A stretch of DNA of 64,000 bases, from contig NZ_JACHMP010000001.1 of assembly GCF_014204985.1 (NCBI RefSeq), positions 4,960,001 through 5,024,000 of the forward strand, written 5' to 3'. The notes below the pieces were generated by a model. The model made no database searches and was not told the origin of the DNA. It was given only the letters and a program-made list of their open reading frames with translations. The DNA is from Streptosporangium becharense. Its GTDB lineage: Bacteria; Actinomycetota; Actinomycetes; Streptosporangiales; Streptosporangiaceae. The position numbers and the translations under genes are program-made. This document shows positions 17,574-25,020 of this stretch, piece by piece. Within the stretch, counting starts at the first letter, position 1; the number at the start of each line of letters is the position of its first letter.

Positions 17574-20417
17574 ATGGGAAAGACCACGGGCGGAGAAACG
17601 CGTTCCGGTGCGGCGGACAACCTGCTGGAGGACGTCGTCAGGGCGATTCTGGAGCGCGAGGCGAAGCAGGCCGCCGGTGTGGCGGATTTCGGCGAGGGCG
17701 ATTCCGGTGCGGTGGGTTCCGGTTCCGGTGAGGTTTCCTCCCAAGTGGATGCCGGTGCGAGCTGGCAGATTCGTCCCAGTGTTCCGTGGACGTACGTGAC
17801 GCCGGTGGATGCGGCCGCCCGTGACCAGGGATGGAAACTGCACCTTTCGGCGACGCCGCTGTCGGCCCCGGTGGTGCTGGCACGGGCGGCCGAGGTGCTG
17901 GCCCGGCACCGGTGTCCGTTCAAGTTCGCCGCCACCCTGGAAGAACTCAGCAAGCTGGTCTCCCGTGAGCAGGACCGGGGCTCGGTGGGCAAGTTCATCA
18001 CCGTCTACCCGCCCGACGACGAGACCGCGGTGGCGCTGGCCGAGGAGCTGCATCAGGCCACCTACGGGCTGTCCGGCCCGCCGATCCTGTCCGACCGCGT
18101 CTACAAGCCCGGCAGCCTGGTGCACTACCGGTTCGGGGTGTTCTCCGCCCCCAGCGAACTGGACAACGACGGCTCCTACGCCTCGCGGCTGACCGCGCCG
18201 GACGGCACCCGGGTGGTCGACGAGCGCAACGCCTGGTACTCCCCGCCGGCCTGGGCACCCTGCCCGTTCGAGTCGGGGCAGGCCCCGGCGCGCACGGTCG
18301 CGCCGCAGGCGGTGCTGTTGGCCGACCGGTTCGTGGTGCGCCGGGCGATCCGGCACGGCGCCAAGGGCGGGGTGTTCCTGGCCGAGGACCGCACGACCGG
18401 CACCGAGGTGATCGTCAAGCGGGCACGGCCGCATCTGGGTGCTTCCTTCGACGGGCGGGACGAGCAGGATCTGCTGCGTCATGAGGCGCGGATGCTGGAG
18501 CTGTTCGGGCCGCTGGGGGTGACCGCGGCCAAGGTGGCGCTGTTCGAGGCCGACGACAACCTGTTTCTGGCGCAGGAACACGTTCCGGGGATGGTGCTGA
18601 GCGGGTGGGTCGGTGAGCGACGCTTCTCGGTCACGGGTGAGGAGTGGCGTGACCTGGTGCTGCGCGTGGCGCGGCGGTTGGTCGCGCTGGTTGCCTCGGT
18701 GCACGCGCAGGGGTATGTGCTGCGGGATCTGACGCCGAACAACGTCATGGTCACCGATGACGGCGACTGCCGGTTGATCGACCTGGAGATGGCCGCGGTG
18801 CCCGGTGCGCTGGTCCGCCGGGCTTTCACCCTGGGTTACGCCCCGCCGGAGCAGGTTCATGCCGCCATGCACGCGCCCGCGCCGGCGGTGACCGCTGACC
18901 TGTACGCGTTGGGAGGGACGTTGTTCTTCCTGGCCACGGGGTGTCAGCCGGCGCTGGCCGCCGACCGGCCGGTCGGAGCACGCTCCCGGAATTCCCGGCT
19001 GGAAACGCTTGTGAACGTCGCGGCTGCTGGAGACGTTGTCTCCAGCGCACTGATCCCGGCCATTCTGGGCCTAATGCAGGAGGATCCCACGCGGCGCTGG
19101 GACCTGGGCCAGGTAGAGCTTTTCCTGGACCGGATGGTCGTCGGTTTTCCTTCTGTCGTCGCGGACGGTTGGCTGCCGGGGGTGGGCGAGCAGGACCGCC
19201 TGCTGCACGACGGGCTGACCCACGTGTTGCGGACGATGTCACCGGCCGAGGTCGCCGACCCCGCACCGCAGGGCGCCCTCTGGCCGACCTCGGGGTTCGG
19301 CGCGACTGCGGATCCGTGCGCGGTGCAGTACGGCGCGGCCGGGGTGCTCACCCTGCTCGCCTCAGTGGTGGAGGCGTCGAATGAGACGTCCGGCATGCCG
19401 GATCTGCGTGCTGACCTGGTGGCGGGGTTGCGGGACGCGGCGGACTGGACGGTGCGGCGGATGGCCGGTGAGCACCGGCCCTCGCCGGGGCTGTACTTCG
19501 GCCGGGCCGGCATCGCCTGGGCCCTGCACGAGGCAGGCCGCGCACTCGACGACCCGGCGCTGCGCACCGCGGGAACCGATCTGGCGCTGGGCCTGCCCAT
19601 CTCCTGGCCCAACCCGGACGTGTGCCACGGCCTGGCCGGCACCGGGCTGGCGCTGCTGCACTTCTGGCACGCCACCGGCGAGGCCCGCTTCCGCGATCGG
19701 GCCGGTGACTGCGCCGACGCCCTGCTCAAGGCCGCCCAGCACACCTCCGACGGGGTGCTGTGGCCGATCCCGAAGGACTTCGACTCCGCGCTGGCCGGCG
19801 TGACGCACTACGGCTTCGCCCACGGTGTCGCCGGGATCGGCGCCTTCCTGCTGGCCGCGGGCACCGCGCTGGGCCGCGACGACTGCCTGGAGACCGCGCT
19901 GGCCGCCGGCGACACCCTGCTGGCCGCCGCCGAGTACCGGGGCGAGGCCGCGTTCTGGTCGGACGGGCCGTCGAGCAAGGGCGGGCTGACGCACTGGTGC
20001 AGCGGCTCGTCCGGGGTGGGCACGTTCCTGGTCCGGCTGTATGCGGCCACCGGGGATTCCCGGTTCCGGGAGGCGGCCGAGGCTGCCGCGGCGGCGGTGT
20101 ACACCCGAAGGCTGAGCGCGGGCACCGCGGCCTGCCACGGCCTGGCCGGGGACGGGCAGTTCCTGTTGGATGCGGCCGACCTGCTGGGCGAACCGGTCTA
20201 CCACGAGTGGGCCGCCGACCTGGCGGCGCTGCTGTGGGCGCGGGCCGCGCTGCGCGACGGGCTGCTGGTGGTGCCCGACGAGAACGGTACCGAGGTGAGC
20301 GTCGGCTGGAACACCGGCCTGGCCGGGGTGCTGGACTTCCTGCACCGGCTGCGCCACGGCGGGCCACGCCCCTGGACGGCCGACGACATCGCTCTTCGCC
20401 CCGCGGGGGCGGTGTGA
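17574..20417 (+). CDS. lanL: Class IV-like lanthipeptide synthetase (lyase-kinase-cyclase)
   Basis: 947-aa fused enzyme. The N-terminal phospho-Ser/Thr lyase region has GKFITVYPPDDETAVALAEE and YKPGSLVHYRFGVF. The middle Ser/Thr-kinase-like domain has VIVKRARPHLG and the catalytic loop VLRDLTPNNVMV (about residue 385) with the metal-binding LIDLE. The C-terminal LanC-like cyclase keeps the zinc ligands Cys809 (HWCSGSSG) and Cys854/His855 (AACHGLAGDG). Retained zinc ligands argue for class IV (LanL) rather than class III (LanKC). It would phosphorylate precursor Ser/Thr, eliminate to Dha/Dhb and add Cys thiols. I chose ATG 17574 because GGAAAGGGAA lies directly before it; the frame is open to 17460. 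It overlaps the protease gene by one base. Confidence 0.88.
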   Translation: MGKTTGGETRSGAADNLLEDVVRAILEREAKQAAGVADFGEGDSGAVGSGSGEVSSQVDAGASWQIRPSVPWTYVTPVDAAARDQGWKLHLSATPLSAPVVLARAAEVLARHRCPFKFAATLEELSKLVSREQDRGSVGKFITVYPPDDETAVALAEELHQATYGLSGPPILSDRVYKPGSLVHYRFGVFSAPSELDNDGSYASRLTAPDGTRVVDERNAWYSPPAWAPCPFESGQAPARTVAPQAVLLADRFVVRRAIRHGAKGGVFLAEDRTTGTEVIVKRARPHLGASFDGRDEQDLLRHEARMLELFGPLGVTAAKVALFEADDNLFLAQEHVPGMVLSGWVGERRFSVTGEEWRDLVLRVARRLVALVASVHAQGYVLRDLTPNNVMVTDDGDCRLIDLEMAAVPGALVRRAFTLGYAPPEQVHAAMHAPAPAVTADLYALGGTLFFLATGCQPALAADRPVGARSRNSRLETLVNVAAAGDVVSSALIPAILGLMQEDPTRRWDLGQVELFLDRMVVGFPSVVADGWLPGVGEQDRLLHDGLTHVLRTMSPAEVADPAPQGALWPTSGFGATADPCAVQYGAAGVLTLLASVVEASNETSGMPDLRADLVAGLRDAADWTVRRMAGEHRPSPGLYFGRAGIAWALHEAGRALDDPALRTAGTDLALGLPISWPNPDVCHGLAGTGLALLHFWHATGEARFRDRAGDCADALLKAAQHTSDGVLWPIPKDFDSALAGVTHYGFAHGVAGIGAFLLAAGTALGRDDCLETALAAGDTLLAAAEYRGEAAFWSDGPSSKGGLTHWCSGSSGVGTFLVRLYAATGDSRFREAAEAAAAAVYTRRLSAGTAACHGLAGDGQFLLDAADLLGEPVYHEWAADLAALLWARAALRDGLLVVPDENGTEVSVGWNTGLAGVLDFLHRLRHGGPRPWTADDIALRPAGAV

Positions 20418-22225
20418 TGACCGCCGGCACGATGAGCCCGGTCCACGCCACGGCCGGGGAGGAGCGCCTTCCGTACATCCGGCGGGTCAACGTCCGCTTC
20501 TCCGGCCGCGGCCGGTACGCGGCCTGCCTGGCCGGCGACGGCCACCGCCTCACCCCGGAGGTGTGGGACCTCACCGGTGACCGGCCGCGGCCCCGGACGC
20601 TGCGCACCCGCGCCGGGGAGACCTTGCAGACCCTGCCGGTGCCCACCGATGACGGCCACCTCCTGCTGTGCCGCTCCGGTGCCGACGGCGTGCACCGGCT
20701 CGTGCTGGTCGTCCCGGCCGCGAACCGCGACGAGACATCCGAAGAATACGAACTGCCCGCCTTCGACGAGGTCGGCGTCAGGCTGACGCCCGGACCGGCC
20801 GAAGGAACGGCCGCCCTGGCCTTCGTGGAGAGAGCCGACGGGAACACGACGGTGTGGCGCCTGTCCGGGCGGGTCGAACCGCCCGAGCAGGTCGTCGAGC
20901 TGCCGGGGTTCGTCTCCGGCGGCGCCTGGCTCGACGACACCGGTGAGCGCCTCGTCCTGTCACCCAGGAATGCGGAACTCGGCACCCTGGTCTTGAACCT
21001 GACGAGCGGTGCCGTCACCCCGCTGGCCGGGCCGGCCGGTGACGAGCACTTCCTGCTGGCCGCGTCCGCCGGGACGCTGCTGTTGGCCGCGCACCGCGAC
21101 GGCGCCTACCGGCTCGGTGTGCGCCACCGTGACGATGCCGGGGCGTCCACCGTCTTCCCCGACCGGTTGAACACGATCGAGGGCACGGTGACCCCGCTGG
21201 CGCTGGACCCGGCCGGAGAACGCTTGGCGCTGGCCGTCACCCACGGCGCTCGCTCCCACCTGCTCGTCCACGACCTGGCCGACGACACCATCGCTGAGGT
21301 CGACTTCCCGACCGGGATGCTGCATCCGGCAGCGCGCTGGACCGCCACCGGCCTGCACCTGGTCCACACGACGCCGGAGCATCCGCCGGGACTGGTGACG
21401 GTGGCGAACTCGGTCTTCTCCGTGCCCGAGTGGAGCCGGGCGCGGTGGGAGTCGGCCCGCATCCGGGACTACGAGGGGCCGGGCGGGAGTATCGAAGCCG
21501 TCGTGTACGGCGACCCCGTGACCAGCCCACAGGTGGTGCTGGCGTTGCACGGTGGTCCAGAGGCCGCCTGGCAGTTCGGGTTCGACCCGCTGTTCCAGCG
21601 TCTGGCCGCGGCCGGCATCGCGGTGGTGGCGCCCAACCAGCGCGGCAGCACCGGCTACGGCGCCGCCCACCGCGACGCGATCCGCGGCGCCTGGGGCGGC
21701 CCGGACCTGGCCGACGTCCTGCATCTGGGCCGCACCCTGGCCGCGACGCGCGGGCCGGACCGGGAGTGTCCAGCCCTGTACGGGATCAGCTACGGGGCCC
21801 ACCTGGCGCTGCTGGCCGCCGCGGCCCAGCCCGATCTGTGGTCCCGCGCCGCGGTGGTCGCCCCGTTCCTGTCCGGGCCGGCGTTGTACGCCGACGGGCC
21901 GCAGTCGGTGCGCAACCTGATCGACCGGCTCGGCGGACGGGAGGAGGTCGGCGACGACCTCGGCCCCCGCGACCTGCTGGCCCTGGCCCCCCGGATGCGG
22001 CTGCCGCTGCTGATCGTCCACGGCGAACGGGACCTGATCATCCCGGTCACCCACTCCCGCCGCCTGCACGACCGGCTGCGCGAGAGCGGGCACCGCGACA
22101 GCACCGGCCTGACCTATCTGGAGGTACCCGGCGGCGGCCACGACCCTCTGGCCGACACTGGAGGGCATCTCCTCCTCGACTGTGTCACGGACTTCCTGCA
22201 CACCGGATCACCACCCGGTCTCTGA
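20417..22225 (+). CDS. S9 prolyl-oligopeptidase-family protease, likely leader peptidase
   Basis: 602 aa. The N-terminal half reads as a beta-propeller of irregular WD-like strands. The C-terminal alpha/beta-hydrolase domain has the nucleophile Ser458 in GISYGAHL, Asp539 in HGERDLIIP and His575 in GGGHDP, with an intact oxyanion segment LALHGGPEAAW. Prolyl oligopeptidases process leaders in some class III lanthipeptide systems (FlaP of flavipeptin). The start codon shares a base with the synthetase stop, so the two are translationally coupled. No signal peptide is visible, so it acts in the cytosol before export. Each precursor in the cluster contains exactly one proline, at residue 12, which fits a Pro-specific cut. 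Confidence 0.85.
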   Translation: MTAGTMSPVHATAGEERLPYIRRVNVRFSGRGRYAACLAGDGHRLTPEVWDLTGDRPRPRTLRTRAGETLQTLPVPTDDGHLLLCRSGADGVHRLVLVVPAANRDETSEEYELPAFDEVGVRLTPGPAEGTAALAFVERADGNTTVWRLSGRVEPPEQVVELPGFVSGGAWLDDTGERLVLSPRNAELGTLVLNLTSGAVTPLAGPAGDEHFLLAASAGTLLLAAHRDGAYRLGVRHRDDAGASTVFPDRLNTIEGTVTPLALDPAGERLALAVTHGARSHLLVHDLADDTIAEVDFPTGMLHPAARWTATGLHLVHTTPEHPPGLVTVANSVFSVPEWSRARWESARIRDYEGPGGSIEAVVYGDPVTSPQVVLALHGGPEAAWQFGFDPLFQRLAAAGIAVVAPNQRGSTGYGAAHRDAIRGAWGGPDLADVLHLGRTLAATRGPDRECPALYGISYGAHLALLAAAAQPDLWSRAAVVAPFLSGPALYADGPQSVRNLIDRLGGREEVGDDLGPRDLLALAPRMRLPLLIVHGERDLIIPVTHSRRLHDRLRESGHRDSTGLTYLEVPGGGHDPLADTGGHLLLDCVTDFLHTGSPPGL

Positions 22226-22399
22226 CCCGGCCCGGTTCCGACCCGCGCTCAGCGAAGGCGCGGGGCCTACAAGCCCGGCCGGCATCACATGGCATCGCGC
22301 TGACACGGAGAGCGACGCCGGAGGCCGGCCGTTCATGGCGGGGCCGCCCACAAGGGGGCGGGTCACCCCGTCGATCATCACAAAGGAAAGGAAATCGCC

Positions 22400-22519
22400 A
22401 TGGAGCTCGACCTCAACGCTCTGGACATGCTTCCCGCTGAGGAGGCTCAGCTGAAGTACTGCGAGTTCACCTGTGGCGAGACCACGAAGAACTGCCGTCG
22501 CAGCACCACCCAGTTCTAA
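22400..22519 (+). CDS. lanA1: Lanthipeptide precursor 1
   Basis: 39-aa peptide, too short for ordinary gene calls. ATG with the ribosome site AAAGGAAAGGAAA about 7 nt upstream. The leader begins MELDLNALDMLPAEE, a hydrophobic L-x-L/D pattern like class III/IV recognition helices. The C-terminal part has Cys21, Cys25 and Cys32 plus Thr24, Thr28, Thr29, Ser35, Thr36 and Thr37. Pro12 is the only proline. No Ser or Thr occurs before Cys21. Shares the MELD..LDMLPAE leader with two other peptides in the cluster, which is strong support that it is a real gene. Confidence 0.9.
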   Translation: MELDLNALDMLPAEEAQLKYCEFTCGETTKNCRRSTTQF

Positions 22520-22574
22520 GAGCCGCACGGGGCCGGGGGTGTGAGAGCACCCGGGGCCTACCGCATGCGGTGAG

Positions 22575-22611
22575 GTGTCGCGCGGCCCGTCCTCATCGGG
22601 CCGCGGGACAC
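22575..22611 (+). terminator. Hairpin after precursor 1 (terminator or mRNA stabiliser)
   Basis: Inverted repeat of 15 bp with one mismatch (GTGTCGCGCGGCCCG / CGGGCCGCGGGACAC) around the loop TCCTCAT. It could end or attenuate transcription so that precursor mRNA exceeds the downstream transporter mRNA, or protect the short message. No U-tract follows. Confidence 0.65.
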
Positions 22612-22741
22612 CGTTCCCGGTCGGCGTCCGGCTCTCTCCTCGGTCATCGGGGTGGGATGCCGGAGGCCGGCCGTTCATGGCGGGGCCGCCCACAAGGGGG
22701 CGGGTCACCCCGTCGATCATCACAAAGGAAAGGAAATCGCC

Positions 22742-22861
22742 ATGGAGCTCGACCTCAACGCTCTGGACATGCTTCCCGCTGAGGAGGCTCAGCTGAAGTA
22801 CTGCGAGTTCACCTGTGGCGAGTTCACGAGGAACTGCCGTCGCAGCACCACCCAGTTCTAG
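22742..22861 (+). CDS. lanA2: Lanthipeptide precursor 2
   Basis: 39-aa paralogue of precursor 1, lying exactly 342 bp downstream in the second repeat unit. The leader and most of the core are identical. The only differences are Phe28 for Thr28 and Arg30 for Lys30 (GEFTRNC against GETTKNC). It keeps Cys21, Cys25, Cys32, Thr24, Thr29, Ser35, Thr36, Thr37 and Pro12. Losing Thr28 leaves Thr29 as the only residue able to form an ordinary ring with Cys32. That the nucleotide copies are close but the two amino-acid changes sit in the ring region suggests core diversification after duplication. Confidence 0.9.
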   Translation: MELDLNALDMLPAEEAQLKYCEFTCGEFTRNCRRSTTQF

Positions 22862-22916
22862 GCGCCGCGGCGGAGCCGGGGTGTGAGAGCACCCGGGTCC
22901 CACCGCATGCGGTGAG

Positions 22917-22953
22917 GTGTCCCGCGGCCCGTCCTCATCGGGCCGCGGGACAC
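22917..22953 (+). terminator. Perfect 15-bp hairpin after precursor 2
   Basis: GTGTCCCGCGGCCCG / CGGGCCGCGGGACAC with loop TCCTCAT, in the second repeat unit exactly 342 bp after its counterpart, here without mismatch. Positioned between the precursor and the ABC exporter gene, it is suited to reduce read-through. Confidence 0.7.
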
Positions 22954-23067
22954 CGTTCCCGGTCGGCGTCCGGCTCTCTCCTCGGTCATCGGGGTGGGAC
23001 GCCGGAGGCCGGCCGTTCATGACGGGGCCGCCCACACGGGGCGGACTCGTGCCGGGAGAGGACAACA

Positions 23068-25020
23068 ATGTCAGACCGTGTGCCACATGTGCCGAGGGAG
23101 CAGGTGACGCACCGGAACAGTGACCGTCTTCTGGGCTCGGTGGCGCGTGGTGCGTGGATGCCGTTGACGGTGTCGGCGGTGTGCGCTCTGGCGACGGCCG
23201 TGGCCGCGCTGGCTCTGCCGGCCGCGCTGGCCGCCGCCGTGGACGCGGTTCTGACCGGCCGGGGAGCGCAGCGCGCCGCGACCGATCTGGCCCTGGTTCT
23301 CGCCGTCGCCGTCTGTGCCGGCATCGCGGACGGGATCGCCGAGGCGTCGGCCACCGCGTCGGCCACGGCGGCCCTGCGCCTGCGGCTGGTTTCCCACGTC
23401 CTCAGGCTCGACGCCGCGGGTGCCCGCCGCTTCCCGGCCGGGGAGCTGACCAACCGCCTGGTGAGCAACACCGTGACCGCCGGATACGTACCGGTGACGC
23501 TGCTCGGTATGGCGATCGAGCTGCTCACCTCCGTCGGCGGCGTCGTCGCGCTGTTCGTGATCGATCTGTGGGTGGGCCTGGCCTTCCTGGCGGGGGTGCC
23601 CGTCGGGCTCGTCGCCATGCGCGTGTTCGTCACCCGTGCCGCGGATCTGTACGGCCGCTACCAGGACGCGCAGGGCCACCTGGCGGCGCGGCTGACCGAG
23701 GTCCTGACCGGGATCCGCACCGTGCGGGCCTCGGGCACCGCCGGCCGCGAGATCACCCGGGTGCTGGCTCCGCTGCCGGAGCTGTCAGAGACCGGGCACG
23801 CCCTGTGGCGGGCACAGGCCCGCAGTGTGTGGCAGATCGCGTTGCTGTTGTCGTTGATCGAGGTGGTCGTGCTCGCCGTGACCGGGCTCGGGGTGGCCGA
23901 CGGCCGTCTGGCGCCGGGGCAGCTGCTGGCCGCGGCCGGTTACACCACGCTGGGGTTGGCCCTGCTCACGCAGACCGATGTGCTGATGGAGGTGACCTAC
24001 GCCCGTTCGGCGGCCCGGCGCGTCTGGGAGGTGCTGGCCCTGCCTGCTCCGATCCCCGGCACCCGCCCGCTGCCCGACGGCCCTGGTGTGCTCCGGTTCC
24101 GTGGTGTCACCGTGGTCCGCGAAGAGGGCCCGGTACTGGACGGTGTCGATGTGGAGATCCCCGCGGGAGCGCTGGCCGCGGTGGTGGGGCGTTCCGGTGC
24201 GGGCAAGAGCACGCTGGCGTCGCTGGCCGGCCGGTTGATCGACCCCGACCGGGGGCAGGTGCTGCTCGACGGTCTGCCGCTGACCGAGATCGATCCCGCC
24301 GTGCTGCGGGAGGCGGTCGCCTACGCCTTCGAGCGCCCGGTGCTGCTGGGCGAGGACCTGGCCACGGCCATCGCCTACGGGCTACCGGCTGCCGGCCCCG
24401 ACACCGTCCGGGGGGCGGCGCGCGCCGCGCACATCGACGATGTGATCTGCCGTCTTCCGCACGGGTATGCCACCGCACCTGACGCCGCCCCCTTGTCAGG
24501 GGGAGAGCTCCAGCGGTTGGGCCTGGCGCGTGCCCTGGTGCGGCGGGCCCGGGTGACCGTGCTGGACGACGCCACCTCCAGCCTCGACACCGCCACCGAG
24601 GCCCAGGTGACCCGCACCCTGACCGAGGGGATGCGCGGGCGGACCCGGCTGGTGATCGCGCACCGGGTCACCACCGCGGCCCGCGCCGATCTGGTGATCT
24701 GGCTGGAGGACGGGCGTGTCCGCGCCATCGGTCCCCACCGGGAGCTGTGGGCGGACCCGGCCTACCGCGCGCTGTTCGCCGCGTCCGACGCCTCCGGCGC
24801 CATCGCCGTTCCCGAAGCGGCGTCCTCCAACGACGCCGTCTCCGGTGCCGTTCCCGCTTCCGGTCCGGCCGGTCCTGCTCCGGCCGGTGCCGACCCGGCC
24901 CGTAACGGCCCGACCGGCATCGGTCCGGTCGCCGAAAGGGCGGCCGAGCCCCGAACCGGTGGTGACACGGGCGTATCCGAGACACCCGAGACGGAGGACA
25001 CGTGCCCCGCCCGCCCCTGA
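23068..25020 (+). CDS. lanT1: Lanthipeptide ABC exporter, subunit 1
   Basis: 650-aa half-transporter. About six membrane helices lie in residues 30-320, with TVRASGTAGREITRV as the coupling region. The nucleotide-binding domain has Walker A GRSGAGKSTLASLAG, signature LSGGELQRLGLARAL and Walker B VTVLDDATSSLD. The usual catalytic Glu after Walker B is Asp here (LDDATSS), which often marks a degenerate ATPase site in heterodimeric exporters. A disordered Pro/Ala/Thr tail of about 60 residues ends the protein. There is no C39 peptidase domain, so leader removal is left to the S9 protease. It overlaps the next gene by 19 nt, and the two probably form one heterodimer. Confidence 0.87.
   Translation: MSDRVPHVPREQVTHRNSDRLLGSVARGAWMPLTVSAVCALATAVAALALPAALAAAVDAVLTGRGAQRAATDLALVLAVAVCAGIADGIAEASATASATAALRLRLVSHVLRLDAAGARRFPAGELTNRLVSNTVTAGYVPVTLLGMAIELLTSVGGVVALFVIDLWVGLAFLAGVPVGLVAMRVFVTRAADLYGRYQDAQGHLAARLTEVLTGIRTVRASGTAGREITRVLAPLPELSETGHALWRAQARSVWQIALLLSLIEVVVLAVTGLGVADGRLAPGQLLAAAGYTTLGLALLTQTDVLMEVTYARSAARRVWEVLALPAPIPGTRPLPDGPGVLRFRGVTVVREEGPVLDGVDVEIPAGALAAVVGRSGAGKSTLASLAGRLIDPDRGQVLLDGLPLTEIDPAVLREAVAYAFERPVLLGEDLATAIAYGLPAAGPDTVRGAARAAHIDDVICRLPHGYATAPDAAPLSGGELQRLGLARALVRRARVTVLDDATSSLDTATEAQVTRTLTEGMRGRTRLVIAHRVTTAARADLVIWLEDGRVRAIGPHRELWADPAYRALFAASDASGAIAVPEAASSNDAVSGAVPASGPAGPAPAGADPARNGPTGIGPVAERAAEPRTGGDTGVSETPETEDTCPARP

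Larger units (their letters stand above)
22317..23037 (+). repeat. 342-bp tandem repeat carrying the precursor genes (2 full + 1 partial copy)
   Basis: Unit 1 is 22317-22658, unit 2 is 22659-23000, and a third copy starts at 23001 and loses identity after about 35 bp, just before the first ABC gene. Each full unit holds a ribosome site (AAAGGAAAGGAAA), a precursor gene, a small GTG..CAC hairpin, the 12-bp palindrome ACCGCATGCGGT and a long hairpin. The copies differ by few substitutions and no net length change. Confidence 0.95.

Noticed and set aside
22317-23037. Tandem repeat considered as a CRISPR array or insertion element
   Set aside because: Units are 342 bp and contain a gene; there are no spacers, terminal inverted repeats or transposase.
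22208-23086. Minus-strand 292-aa frame running through the 342-bp repeat
   Set aside because: It is open only because the period is a multiple of three. It is antisense to the precursor genes, has no ribosome site and its repeats are the mirror of the leader-bearing peptides.
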